A DNA stretch of 64,000 nt from Proteles cristata cristata (taxonomy: Eukaryota; Chordata; Mammalia; Carnivora; Hyaenidae), in NCBI GenBank assembly GCA_017311185.1, contig JAESUZ010003171.1, positions 744,001 through 808,000 of the forward strand. Direction: 5' to 3'. The position numbers were made by a program, and so were the translations under genes. Within the stretch, counting starts at the first letter, position 1, and each line of letters opens with the position of its first letter. The notes under the pieces are model-generated. The model searched no databases. It was not told where the DNA came from and was given only the letters and a program-made list of their open reading frames with translations. Shown here piece after piece: positions 36,170 to 47,754 of the stretch.

Positions 36170-37260
36170 TTGACTGACAGTGGAATATTCCTGGGCCCAA
36201 TACAAATTAACCACTGGTGGCCTCCTCTGGGTAGCTCTGCAAAACCAAAGATCACTTCGGCCTGCCTTCCTGGCATCTGTCCCAGGGTTCCTCATTCTTC
36301 AAGGCTTTTACCATGCCAGAACTGCCAGTTACCCACAGCTGCAGCCCCTAACACTCACTCAGCTAAAATTTAAAACAAATGCAGGATTCATTAAACAGTA
36401 GCTGAAATGATTCAGTGGAAGTGGCTCTCTGTGCCACTGACTGATGTTCATAGAATGAACAATTAAGTAAGAGTGAAAAAAAAAAAAAAGGAACAAGAAA
36501 AACTGCTACACTTAGTAATATGTAAGAATAAGGCAATCATTTCAGACTCAACTGGTCAACCCACATCTTTCTGGAGGAAGAGACCCGGACTATTTTCAAG
36601 TTCTGTTTATGCGCCCACAGGAAGCAGGGTTATAAATATTCCCTGATGCACCATTTGAGCAGCTGGCCAGTCCCAGGGAGTTTCAATCATTAAACATTAA
36701 TTTCTCCACCTTCTGGCTCTTTCTATTCTGTGTTCTCTCCTTGCTCTCAGTCTCAAGGCAGAATGAAACTGGGTTCTGAATTGCACTGTGGAAAGACCAA
36801 AGAGTTTCTACAGCTTGCAGCTTATCCCATCCGGGGAAGCAGCACAGACTTCAGGTGCTTGGGGAAGCCATCTGTAGCTCTTGAGGCAATGGAACTGGGC
36901 TGAGAATGAATGCGTTCTGGCTGCTCTGCTTCCAGCTGGAAAGACCACTGAGGAAGCCCATCTAGTAGCACTGTGTGCAGAATTGCCTTTATCCACCCCA
37001 TCTGCTGTCTTTCAGTGATGGAGAGCTGCCTGAAATGTCCCAGAAACTGAGGGAAGGGCTGCCAGGGTTCCTTCCAGAGAGGCATGGGGGACTGTGTTTT
37101 CCAGGTGTACCGTGGAGTGCTGCATCACACCTGCCATGTGCAGGCTGCCTGAGCCTGAGGCTGGGGTAGGGGCTCAGATACAGGTCTGAGCAGATTGTGT
37201 GGAAAGGGAGAGATTGTCTCAGGTGTACCAGAAGAGAAGCTGAAACACACAAAGAAAGAT
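36170..37260. other. Repeat-free, GC-richer segment of unknown role
   Basis: Richer in G and C than the surrounding desert and without any repeat I recognise. Visible elements: a TATAAATATT at 36631-36640, a pyrimidine tract ending in TCTTTCAG at about 37008-37015 that could serve as a splice acceptor, and several overlapping short open frames (minus 36822-37085 and 36989-37321, plus 36975-37169). None of the frames has a domain or conserved-looking start. Could be a regulatory element, a non-coding exon or simply undecayed unique sequence. Confidence 0.35.
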
Positions 37261-39069
37261 GCTTTTGAAGTATGCAAACCAAAGTACAAACTCTACTCCC
37301 TGAAATCACAAAACAAATCATAGCAACTTTTAGCTAAAAATGTGGATGTAATCTGACTGAGATGAAATAGATATCTCAAAGGTGTACACAAAGGAAAACC
37401 TAATAATGTCCTGGGGAATGTGAAAAAGAAATGGAGAAGAGCTGAGGAGAGAGAAAGGCAAGTGGGAGAGCATGGGAGGGAGATGTACTTATCCTGTGTA
37501 AGCAATCTCTGGGGAACAAGGACCTTCATCTTCTGCCTACTGCTTATCAAGGCACATGGGAGAGCAAAGCACAGTGTGCTCTTTGTATGTTTTTTCATCA
37601 TCTTTTTTTCAGTATATTCTGATTGAACCAAAGCCTCCATGTGGCACGCTAACAATACCCTTTACCCTCCTTTTATCCAGCCTGTTCTCCAGACCTGTCA
37701 TTATTTCTCAGACCCCACGTGTTGGGTTCTTTCATCTTTTCTCAGAAATGATTACCTTCAGACCTGTTATGTGAAAAGCTATGACATAGCACATAATACC
37801 CAAGACCTTTCAAACAGACCACCTTGAAAAATCCTTGTTAGTAAGATGCGGGGACCTTCTGAATTAATGTTTGTCATATATTATTATCACAAGATGCGTA
37901 GGAAGTTACCTCCAGGTACATTTACCTGTATGATGCTGGGCAAAAGAAAAAGAGAAATCTGAGGTGAATCCACTTTATGGCCTTTTAGAGGATATTTTTC
38001 TTTTTGGTAAATTTATATATAATTTACTTTTAATAATGACTTGGGATGTCTTACATAAAAGACTTTGTTCAACAATAGGCACAGATAATTAGAATAACAA
38101 AGATGGAGAAAGATATTAATATACCCAAAATATGAACCATTATAGTAACAAGCAATGCCTTTAGCTTTCTGGAAGCCAACCAAAAAAAACACTCTAATAT
38201 ATCTATTAATACTTGAGGAACAAAATTATAATTGTTAATTAATGGGAACAAATATCTTTCTGTAAGTAAATTTTAAAATACATTTTAATATATTTAGATA
38301 TCTTTAGTTAGATAAATAAGCATGAGAGAAGAACAAAGTCATGAAAATATTTGTGTGTGGCTTTGAGAACCACATTATTATTTCAAATTTATTCTTCATA
38401 TGTTCATGCATATATGTAAAGGCTCTTAAAACACAGTGGTATCAAGCTGCAGCAAAATATATCAGAATTAGTGTGGGAAATTTTTAAAATGTGCCCATTC
38501 TTTCTGTCTTCCAGAAAATTCTGACTTGAAAGATGTAACAGTGAGGAATCTGTTCCTAGTAAGTTATTGAAATAATACTTTCTCTTCTATACCCCTCCCT
38601 AGTAGAGAATTTGCTAGAGCAGCAGGGAGAAGTAGAAAGAAGGTAGCAGCCACTGGGGTCATTCTTGTTGTTCTTTAAACTAGGTGGGTGTGATCTATAG
38701 GATATATCTGATTTTAGTTTTCTTAGGATCTTTCTAGTATAACTCATATCATGGATTTTTCCTGTCCCATTAGGATATGGAATCTTTTCATTTCTACCTT
38801 ATTGCCCTGATCACTATGAATGTATTTTTTCCTGGGCTGTACATTGTAAAAGACTCAAAATGTACTAAATAATCAAAGAGTAGAAGAAGTTTCTTCTTTC
38901 TTTAAGCGGTCCTTTAAGATAAGTCCTCTTCACTGTCAATTCTTGAGCGGGGGATTTGTCAATGCTCCACCCATGCCATCACTACAGGCTTTCACTAAAG
39001 TTCTGCAAACCTAATCTTGTAGCATGAAACCCATCAGCAAAGGATGTGTCTATAGGTATTCAGTCTAAA
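37261..39069. other. Unassigned AT-rich sequence
   Basis: No repeat or gene recognised. A 120-codon minus frame (37293-37655) starts in no supported context and contains only low-complexity hydrophobic sequence. Confidence 0.45.
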
Positions 39070-39295
39070 ATTTAATGATGACTATCATTTGTTGATGTCT
39101 ACTCATGGTCAAGAATATATAATTTCACTAATAAACCCTAGGAGACCAGTATTATCATCTTCTTTTTACAGATAAATAAACTAAGCTAATGAGGGGAAGT
39201 AATTTCCCCATGTATCATGAACCAAATAGGTGGTAGAAGACAGTCTGCACAGGGCCGTAGATCTCAGTAGTTATTACAGTGAACTTGCACTACCT
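39070..39295 (-). mobile_element. MIR
   Basis: Reverse MIR: GTATTATCATCTTCTTTTTA, CAGATAAATAAACTAAGC, GTAATTTCCCCATGTATCAT, AGATCTCAGTAGTTATTACA. Confidence 0.75.
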
Positions 39296-39519
39296 CCCGT
39301 ATCCCTCATACTCATGGTCTATTTACTCCCTTATGGATTTCATACCAGATAGAATCTATTTTGGAAAGTACATTAAAGCAAGGTCAAGGGTTTTGCCAAA
39401 CCTATGCCAACATTCTAACAATATCCCCATTGAGTATCAGTGAAAGGTAGGGCCCTGTTCATTGAGTTAATATCTCAACTTGAGAGTATCTGTAATTAAA
39501 CTGAAGCTTTGCTGCTAGA

Positions 39520-39755
39520 GAAGCACAGACCCTGAAGTCCTACTGTCCATGTCAAATCCTGCCCTGACACTTAGCTGTGTGACTCTGCTCAAGTTAATAA
39601 TAATATCTCTATATCTCAATTGTTTTCCTATAAGAAGATAGTAACTCTGGTGCTTATCTTAGTGGTTTCCTGTGGGGACTGAATGTGCTTTTTACAGTAT
39701 AGTTAAGTACCCAGCACAGAGTATGCATTCAGTAAGCTAAAGTTAGCACTGTTTT
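39520..39755 (+). mobile_element. MIR, nearly complete
   Basis: Sense MIR: AAATCCTGCCCTGACACTTA, GCTGTGTGACTCTGCTCAAG, then CCAGCACAGAGTATGCATTC and AGTAAGC. Opposite orientation to the copy 230 bp upstream. Confidence 0.85.
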
Positions 39756-39756
39756 T

Positions 39757-39838
39757 AGTATTATGAATTTCTATTATTTAGTATTCTATTTCTATTATTT
39801 AGTATTTCTATTATTTAGTATTATGAATTTCTATTAAA
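39757..39838 (+). repeat. Short tandem array, about four units of 16-23 bp
   Basis: Units share AGTATT..TTTCTATTATTT. Two of the four also carry ATGAA between AGTATT and TTTCTATTA. It starts where the MIR ends. Confidence 0.75.
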
Positions 39839-40811
39839 ATTCATCCAATTGTCACCTTCTTTGGACATCACATTCATCCTGTTCTTTATCCAAAGAACAT
39901 GCATTTTAGGGTGGACATGTATGAGTCTAGTGACACTCGAGGCAACATCAAAGACAGCCTCCCTTCAAGGCCTCACAAAATGAAAACGTTTACCAAAGGA
40001 AAACTCTCTCTATTTCTCCTCCAAGCGTTTCTGTGCCTTCTGGCTCCTAAGTCAGAGCATCTGATTGAGGGAAACTTTCTCTCTGGCTCAGTCTCTCTCC
40101 TTTTCTCTCACTCTCTCAAATATATGCACAGAATTTCTTATAAGATATTTTTCTTTCCATATCACAGTCTCTTTTTTTATGTTTCCCAATTTTAAATTTA
40201 AAAGACTACCTATGCTGGGAATTGTTCACTGATGTTGATTTATGAGACTTATGTAAAAAAGGACAGTCTTACCAATGCATGTATCTATTTGGCAAGGCAG
40301 CAGTGATTTATAAAAAGACAGGCTGGTGACACTCATATAAAGGCAGCTTTCATGTGGCAAGTGTAAAGGCAAAAAGAAAACCTCCTACCAATTGAATGAC
40401 AAAATCTTTTGCTACTTTATTAGGAGAGTAATGCCACCTTAGCTTCAACTCGAAGTCCACCTGTGGAGATGTGCCATCTCAGATGGGGTGTCCAAAGTGA
40501 GCTTGTACTAACTGTTCTTGATCTCTGAAGTCAGTTTCAAGTTAGGTTGGCTGGTTTTTGTCTAATCACTGTTCATGGGTCTGTGGGCCATGAACTTCTC
40601 TCAACTTCATTAAAGCTCTGTATATTTTGTAGATTTTTTTTATCTAGATGACCCACTGGGGAAATGGTATGTGATATCAAGCTTCTTCTATTTATCCTAG
40701 AAAAATAAACTTCATATTTTGTATGATGTGTTCTATGAAAACTAGACTTGGGAAGTCAGACTTCACTCATTAGGTTTTCGGGACTATTTTCCAATGTCCT
40801 AGACTCAGTTG
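39839..40811. other. Unassigned sequence
   Basis: No repeat recognised. A 98-codon plus frame (39899-40195) has a basic start and a serine/leucine-rich end but no domain that I can identify. Confidence 0.45.
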
Positions 40812-40812
40812 T

Positions 40813-41036
40813 TATTGGTCTTGTTCTTTTTTTTTTTTTTTTTAATGTTTATTTTTGAGAGAGGGGGGTTAGAGAAAGAAGGAAACACAGAATCCAAAGC
40901 AGGCTTTAGGCTATGAGCTGTTGATCACAGAGCCAATTACAGGGCTTAAACCCACAAGTCATGAGATCATGACCTGAGTCAAAGTTGGATACTTAACCAA
41001 CTGAGCCATCCAGGTGCCCCTATTAGTCTTGTTCTT
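40813..41036 (-). mobile_element. CAN-SINE with 16-bp target duplication
   Basis: Body 40829-41020, reverse, with a pure T tail at left and head end CATCCAGGTGCCCC. Flanks TATTGGTCTTGTTCTT (40813-40828) and TATTAGTCTTGTTCTT (41021-41036) differ at one base. Confidence 0.95.
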
Positions 41037-42062
41037 GAGACTCAGTATAGGTCAGCACAAACAGGAGTTCAGCTTTATCTCCAACCCTTTCCCTGGCAAT
41101 GCACAACCTATCAGACAGAATGGCTGTAGTGAATTATCAAACCCTTTCCATGACTGCAGAACATCACACATATTGAAGTGACGGCATGAATGCTTCTACT
41201 TGTCACATCAGTTAAAAGTTCACCTGTATCTGTCAAAATAGGCTTGGTGCCAGAGACTGAATATTAGGTACCCCCATCATATGTTGGTTATAACCACTGT
41301 TGTTGCAGTTTACATCAACAAAAGTTATTTCCTACTCAGGCTGCATGTTTGTAATGGGTCAGATGAAGCTCTGTTCCATATCACTTTCAGTCCTAGGTGT
41401 TAATGGAATAACCCCTAGCTTGAATTTTGCCAGTCTTGTGGTAGAAGGAAAAGGAATCACACTAAAAACTATGAAAATGGCTATGCAGAAGTGACATATT
41501 TCTGCTCAAATTTCTTCAGCTGAAGCAAGGCATATAGTCAATATGTACTAGTCAATAATCCTCCTCTCAGGAGGGGAAACTTTGGGAGTAAAAATGGAAT
41601 CTTTTCTATGACAGAGAACTAATATGATCCCTCAGAATATGATGAAAACTCAAAGGAACAGGAGTAAAGTGGTCACTGCAATATCCTATAATGGGCTCTT
41701 AGTATAAGATGTTCTGTGCAGTAGACTGAGCAGGGCAAACCATTTTTTCAATGAACATAAACACTGGAGACTTCTAGAAAGAAGTATGAAAGCAGTACCT
41801 ATTTACCGCATGTTCATCATGTATACAAGTTAAGAATTTTAGCAAAGCAGGAAGGAGATAATGACTGGTTTAAACTGTTAGACACTCTGAGAATCTTTCC
41901 AGAATAGTTTTTGTAGAGGGCAACAGGCACGAACAAAATCAGAGCCTTGGCTTCTCTTAAACTCTTCCCTACTCTGAGGGTCATCAAAGCAAAGAATGAC
42001 CTCCCTCTTGAGAAGGGAACTGCCTTACATGGTGAGTAAGAAAAGGGACTGACTGACTGGGG
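41037..42062. other. Unassigned sequence
   Basis: No named repeat or gene. A 64-codon plus frame (41300-41494) has no recognisable domain. Confidence 0.45.
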
Positions 42063-42335
42063 GAATGTTTTGCAGTGAATAGAAGCACCAGACATTTCCA
42101 TATAGAATGGAAATTCCCTTTACTTCCAAAAAGGAAAGCAGCAGCTGAGAGTGGGTGAACATGAATTGCAGAAAGAGGAGCACAGAACACTGAGAAATGG
42201 AATGGAATTTGAGAGGCTTAGGTTGGGGGCGGGGGAGGGAACGCCAGTTAGGGTGAGGGCAACAGAACAAAACCTGGAGAAGAAAGATGATAAGGAATCA
42301 GGTGAAGAAGAATATATATTTTTCATCAAAATCTT
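42063..42335 (+). repeat. Unassigned repeat, copy 1
   Basis: Collinear, diverged match to 43710-43968. Shared blocks include AGAAGCACCAGACATTTCCA, GGGTGAACATGAATTGCAGA, CGCCAGTTAGGGTGAGGGCA and ATATTTTTCATC-like sequence. I do not recognise the family. On the minus strand an 81-codon frame (42025-42270) covers it. Confidence 0.65.
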
Positions 42336-42900
42336 CTATGGCAGGCTCTGTGCCAGATCCTGAGAATGGTAAGTTGAATAATGCACAGACCCTGACCTCC
42401 AGAAGCTTATATTCTCATATAAATCATGGTCAGTAAATAGAAAAATTCAATTATGTGTGATTAATCATCAACAGAATTAAATTTAGGATGGTAATAAAAC
42501 ACAGGAGAGGAGCACAAGCGTCCGACTTCAGCTCAGGTCATGATCTCACAGTTCTTGAGTTTGAGCTCTGCATTGGGCTCTGTGCTGACAGCTCAGAGCC
42601 TGTAGTCTGCTTCAGATTCTGTCTCCCCCTCTCTCTGCCCTTCTCCTGCTCACGCTCTGTCTCTCAAAAGTAAATAAACCTTTAAAATTGTTTTAAAGAA
42701 TTCAGGAGAATGGCATCTAGACAAACACAGAGACAGAAGTAAGTAATGGAGAAAGGCCAAGAAAGATTTCCTGGGATAGTAATACTCGACTATCATACTG
42801 AAGGATATATAAGACTTAAATTTATGGGGGAAAGTTAGAAAAGTTGCACCTCTTTGCATAGCAAAGAGCAGAGGCAAGTGTGTAGAGATGTCAGAACCAT
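42336..42900 (-). mobile_element. L2, antisense, split by a CAN-SINE
   Basis: Reverse L2: GGCAGGCTCTGTGCCAGATC, CCAGAAGCTTATATTCTCAT, then beyond the SINE GATTTCCTGGGATAGTAATA and GAGCAGAGGCAAGTGTGTAG. Order matches the reverse of the L2 3' part at 10340-10685. Confidence 0.7.
42493..42716 (+). mobile_element. CAN-SINE lacking its first ~30 bases
   Basis: Body about 42510-42700 starts at AAGCGTCCGACTTCAGCTCA instead of the usual GGGGCGCC head, so the A-box region is missing. The tail is AAAAGTAAATAAACC. AAAACACAGGAGAG to the left and GAATTCAGGAGAATGG to the right look like a diverged target duplication, so the truncation is probably original. Confidence 0.85.
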
Positions 42901-42984
42901 TAAATGCAAGGTCACATTCATGGAACTCAGCATGAGATGTGTTGTGTGGCTAAAGCTGAGGGGATAAATATGAATCACAGGCCA

Positions 42985-43115
42985 GGGTCCTTGTGTCAGC
43001 TCTGACACTAATAAGCTGAAGGTTGAGCCAAGACTTAACTTCTCTGGGCTTCAGTTTTATTTCTGTCAAATATTATAGTTAAGGAAGTGGTATCTAAGAC
43101 CCTCTTGACACCTGG
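42985..43115 (+). mobile_element. MIR fragment
   Basis: GTGTCAGCTCTGACACTAAT, then CTTAACTTCTCTGGGCTTCA and GTTTTATTTCTGTCAAATAT follow the sense MIR order. Confidence 0.75.
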
Positions 43116-43257
43116 CATTAGAAAAGGTCAAACTCAATAGTTTTCAATGGATGGTGAGACATCTGCAGCACTTTATTAATTAGCTGTTTAGTGTCTCTCC
43201 TTTTCATTGCCTTTGCTCTAAGTCCTGAAGAAGGAAGAAACTCAAAGGTTGTTTAGG

Positions 43258-43496
43258 TCATTCATCTTTTTTTTTTTAATATTTTATTTATTTCTAGGAG
43301 AGAGAGAGAGACAGCGTGAGCAGGGGAGGGTCAGAGAGAGAGGGAGTCACAGGCTGAAACAGGCTCCAGGCTCTGAGCTGGCAGTCAGCACAGAGCCCGA
43401 CGCGGGGCTCGAACCCACGAACGGCGAGATCATGACCTAAGTGAAAGTCGGACGCTTAACCGACTAAGCCACCCAGGCGCCCCTCATTCATCTTTT
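43258..43496 (-). mobile_element. Young CAN-SINE with perfect 13-bp target duplication
   Basis: Body 43271-43483, reverse. Duplication TCATTCATCTTTT at 43258-43270 and 43484-43496. Body shows TTCTAGGAGAGAGAGAGAC, CGAACGGCGAGATCATGACC and head end CACCCAGGCGCCCC. Same young subfamily as the copies at 28387 and 63011. Confidence 0.97.
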
Positions 43497-43709
43497 AACT
43501 CCACTTCCCACATTCAGCATCTGTTCTACTCCCATCCTGAAAGCATTATGTTTGGGAGCTCATTACCACCATGGGTAGCCTTTTTCAGTGACAGGGCACT
43601 TTAATGTCTGGAAATGCTCCTTAGACTGTGCTGAAAGATCATAGATGAAGCATGGCAGTCACTGCAGCATCTCCAAACTCCCCCACAAGTGCTGGAGAGA
43701 TGTCACCAT

Positions 43710-43968
43710 GTAAGGAACTGACTGCAGAGAAGAGAAGCACTGGACATTTCCACATCAGAAGAAGGAAGGTGGAGCAAGAGTGAGCAAACATGGATTGCAG
43801 AGAGAAGAGAATATCCAGAGATGGGGAAAAAAAAGGAAGTTGAGAATCTGAAGTTGAGGAAAGAAGAGGGGACACCAGTTAGGGTAAAGGTGGTAGCAGA
43901 GAGAATAAAACTAGAGAGCTGGTGGATGAAAAGGAACCAAGGTGAAGGAGAACGTATTTTTCACCCAT
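43710..43968 (+). repeat. Unassigned repeat, copy 2
   Basis: Diverged collinear match to 42063-42335: AGAAGCACTGGACATTTCCA, GAGTGAGCAAACATGGATTG, CACCAGTTAGGGTAAAGGTG and GTATTTTTCACCC. A 78-codon minus frame (43639-43875) covers it and shares short peptide blocks (MFAHS versus MFTHS) with the frame in copy 1. Confidence 0.65.
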
Positions 43969-44928
43969 AAAGTTCAGTAATGCTTTTAGAATTGCAAATA
44001 TGCATTTAAATTTAATAATACAATTATGGTATATTAAATTCAAATGACTGTTACAGAAAAGCACTTAAAATTAATACATATGCATGAGATAAATCCTGTC
44101 TAGTTGTCAAGGTCTGAATTCAAAGTTACATAAGCCTGGCTTTTGCACTAAATTTTCTTACAGCTTAAGGTTGCAAAGTTCCATGAATTTCATTGGTATT
44201 TAACAAAGAAGCATGAGTAAAGCTTAGTTAGAACCAAGAGAAAAGACAGGTGTCCAGATAGTGAATAACCGTGCCCAAGTGGTTTTCAAATAAAAGTAAA
44301 GTTGAAGGCAGTAATGGTCTTCATCACCCTTGTCACCATCAACACCTAAACTATTGATAAATGGTTACTGAGGTCTGTATAGCTCTGTTACCAAGGAGTC
44401 TCCCTTTCTTTGCTCCTTTCCTTCCTTCCACTCCCCCCGCCAAAAAAACCCACAATGTTAAAATAAATAAATATATATATTCTACTTTTCATAAATAACT
44501 ACACTTCAAGGAAATATTTTTCAACAAATTGGTGGCATACTTCTAGAGAACCTATCATTTTGTTAAGAAGCAAACAATGGACAGTGAGCAGACACAACAA
44601 GCATGCTTTACACACATGTATTCTGTTCACATTGGGGTTCTGAGAGAGGGACACCATCTCCCCATGAGTGGAGGCTCTTGGAGAACATACCTTGTGAGCT
44701 TATGTTTTGGCATATTCTGTTCCTTACAGTTGTGGGGCCATGTCTTGTATCCTTGCTGGTTGCCTCAATACCTGGAAGATACCCTATATCCCTTGAAGCA
44801 TGATCTCCTTTGTCTCCTCACCTAAGGTAAACTGTGCCATGAATACAAGGGAAGTGGATAGAAAATCTTGGAGGCCACCTTAGAATTCTGCCTACCACAA
44901 ACCTTCTTCTGACTTTGGAACCAAATTA

Positions 44929-44959
<31 letters not shown>

Positions 44960-45691
44960 GGCAATGACTATGAAACTGATAAAGCTGATTAGACAATGTG
45001 ATCTCTGCACTGTGACAAAATGGGTTTACAAATATTTCCTCAGAAAATTAAACCATGTTACTTTCCCCATCCCTGACAACAATGTACAATTTCAGGTCTC
45101 CCCAGAATAGGATACAGACTTAACTTATCTCCTATCAGGAGAGCTAAACCAGAATGCATCTTCTCCATAGCCAACCAAATCTGAGGGTCAGAAATCAAAA
45201 AATAAAAGCAAAAGTGAGAGTTTGGACTGAATAATTATGATCCTTAAAGTATTTTATGTATTCTTCCGTGTTTTCTCTCTCAGCATAACTGAGCAGAGTG
45301 AGAGGGTGGAATTAGAAAATGGAAGAAGTTTAAATTACCAAGTCCATCAAGAATAGGAGAACCCATAAGAAGAGCCATTTGACCCACAATGGGCTTTTTG
45401 TGAGCGAGGTTTAAACTTTTTTTCATTCAACCACTAAGGGTAGTTTGTCATAAGTGGCCAACACTGAGTTCTCTGACCAATGACCAAAAGAGCATAAACT
45501 TAGCATACTTCCCAGTCTTATCTCCAGCCATACAGTGCATATGTTCTCATACCTCTATTCCATTAATAATGCTGTTACCTTAAATCATCACCTGAAAACT
45601 TTTTAGCCAGTGACACCTGGAATGTTGTTTTGTCCCATTCTCCTTATTATTGCTTTCTGCATCTAGCATTCAGAATCAAAATGTAATACCA
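43969..45691. other. Unassigned sequence with an AT run
   Basis: No gene recognised. An (AT)n run follows A-rich sequence at 44929-44959. Sequence ending in TAGAATTCTGCCTACCACAA (44881-44900) resembles the end of an old repeat that I cannot name. Confidence 0.45.
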
Positions 45692-45832
45692 TTATAATAG
45701 CATTGTATGGTGAGAGATGGTGGCTACACTTGCAGTGAGCATAGCATAATGGATAGAGTTGCCCAATCAGTATGTTGTACACCTGAAACCAATGTAACAT
45801 TGTGCATCAACTATGCTTCAATAAAAAAAAGT
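45692..45832 (+). mobile_element. L1 3' terminal fragment
   Basis: GCATTGTATGGTGAGAGATG, CAATCAGTATGTTGTACACC, ATGTAACATTGTGCATCAAC and a tail AATAAAAAAAAG: the 3' end of a mid-age L1, close to the tail of L1-E at 55420-55560. Confidence 0.8.
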
Positions 45833-45844
45833 GCAACACTACTA

Positions 45845-46340
45845 AACAATTCCAATATTTAAAAATAACCTGACCAAAAAATTATTTCCAACTATTAAAA
45901 AGTACATAACTAAAATACAGGAAAAGATTATAAAAATGGACAAATAAAAATCCGTAATATCTGATTATATGTCAAATTTTAGTATATGGTAATAAATAAA
46001 GGCCTTTCAAGTCAGTAAATATAATGCAGTTAACACATTATGTTGGAATAAATAGCCATTTGGGTAGGGAGAAAAATATGGATCATTTTTATAATTAAGC
46101 ATTTAAATACAACACTTAAACATAAAATTACCAAGAGTAAATAGGTGCCTGGCTTTTTAAATATTAGCAGAGAGAAGGCCTTTCTAAGCATAATTTCAAC
46201 ATAGAATAGAGAAATAATATTTCAAAGACTGAACATAAATCATGAATCATTAGAGAAAAAAGGAAAATCTAGTAGCAAACTAGGCAAGATACAAAAAGAA
46301 CAATTCACAGATTAAATTAAAATAGTCCCAAACATGTCAA
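45845..46340 (+). mobile_element. Ancient L1M ORF2 C-terminal fragment
   Basis: Sense L1M blocks: GGAATAAATAGCCATTTGGG, GAGAAGGCCTTTCTAAGCAT and AGTAGCAAACTAGGCAAGAT. Confidence 0.6.
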
Positions 46341-46344
46341 AATA

Positions 46345-46485
46345 TTTTCTTCATTCCATCTGAATTTAAATTTCATGAAGGCAGTATCCTTTTCAAGTTT
46401 GTTCATCGACATATCCTAACAACTTAGTTTAGGCCCTGGTAAACATTAATTTGATAAATAAAATCCTGAATAAATCTATGAATCA
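46345..46485 (+). mobile_element. L2 3' fragment
   Basis: AATTTCATGAAGGCAGTATC, CATCGACATATCCTAACAAC and TTTGATAAATAAAATCCTGA follow the sense L2 3' end. Confidence 0.65.
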
Positions 46486-47089
46486 ATCAGTAATTAAGCC
46501 ATAAATATCAGTCTGCTGTCTTCTGTTTTTGCTTATTAGGTTAGCTTTACTAAAACATATGTTGATATACAATGCCAACTTAGTTACATTTTCTGAAAAA
46601 GACGTTCCAATACCCTTTTACAGGTAAGAGTCATATAGAAAAAACAGAACAGATAATCTAAAACAAAGATATATATCTGTTTTATAAGCTTGGGAAAATA
46701 TGGAAAAAACCCCCCATACTTTTAAAGGTATCTGTGTAGGGTATGTTGAAGCAACAAAAACTAGATGAACTAAAATTCCCGAATGAGAACTATCTTGAAA
46801 TAAATTAATACCAGCTGCCACTCATTTTGTTCCTTGGGGTATTCATCAAATTTGGGAGTGTGCTATGTATTGAGCCAAGGGAAACAATCCTACTATGGGA
46901 AAGAACAATTAGCAAAACTTTTAGTGGTGATACGGGAATAGAAAACAATATTGGGTATTGCTTTTTCCTTAACTGTCCTTTCTTAAGTAATTTCAATTAT
47001 ATAGCTATTACAAAAGGAACATCTAAAGACATATCATTTCATAATTTTCCAAAAATATTGAAAGATATCAAGCCACAGATTCAATAAGG
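46486..47089. other. Unassigned sequence
   Basis: No gene or named repeat. A plus frame (46827-47087, 86 codons) and a minus frame (46805-46996) overlap and show no domain. Confidence 0.45.
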
Positions 47090-47620
47090 TCTGAGAAACC
47101 CAAGCAGAGTAAGTGTAAAGAAAACCCTATGTTGACACACTATAATAAAGTTATTCGAAACCAAAGAAAAAAGTATGGTCAAAAGACATACATCCAAATG
47201 TTCAGATTACCACTATCTGAAATAGATAACTGAAAACCACCCACTGACCTTGAGCATCATAACTGATAAACGTATTTTGGCATATTCACATAATGGAATA
47301 CTGAAAAGCAATGAGAGTAGATCTTAGATGATAATATTGATATAATGTACAGACAATGTGCAAGAAAAGTATCTGATAACAAAAGAATATGTATTACATT
47401 ATTCCATTTTTAAGTATCATAAAATTGCCAAAACTAATTAGACAGGTTTTAGTTATTCTCAGAAAAGTAGTTACTAGAGAAGTGGGGATTAGAAGGATAT
47501 CTGGAATCTTATATTGGTGATATAGTTGTGTTTAGCTCAGAAAATTCTGACTATACATGTACGATATATACACATCTCTGTATATGTATTATACTCCCAT
47601 AAAATGCTTTAAAATAATTA
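47090..47620 (+). mobile_element. Ancient L1M 3' part
   Basis: L1M-like order: CATAATGGAATACTGAAAAG, AAAGTATCTGATAACAAAAG, AGAAGTGGGGATTAGAAGG and ATGTATTATACTCCCATAAA. Confidence 0.55.
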
Positions 47621-47754
47621 TAATTCTGGAAATTGAAAAAGTACAATTTTGACCATAGGAATAGATAGCAGAACTAAAATATAGGTAGAGTTCATCGGAG
47701 TTGAGAATTTCAAGAACATAAGCAGCCAAATGTTGGGATACACTGTTCAAAAGG

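Noticed and set aside
36631..36640. A TATA box of a real promoter
   Set aside because: TATAAATATT alone in AT-rich DNA is weak, and no downstream transcript structure can be supported. Kept only as part of the finding on the GC-richer segment.
37293..37655. 120-codon minus-strand open frame near the GC-richer island
   Set aside because: No domain, low-complexity hydrophobic runs and no start context or homologue that I recognise.
39899..40195. 98-codon plus-strand frame considered as a small gene
   Set aside because: No recognisable domain and its second half is a CT-rich stretch that gives Ser/Leu runs.
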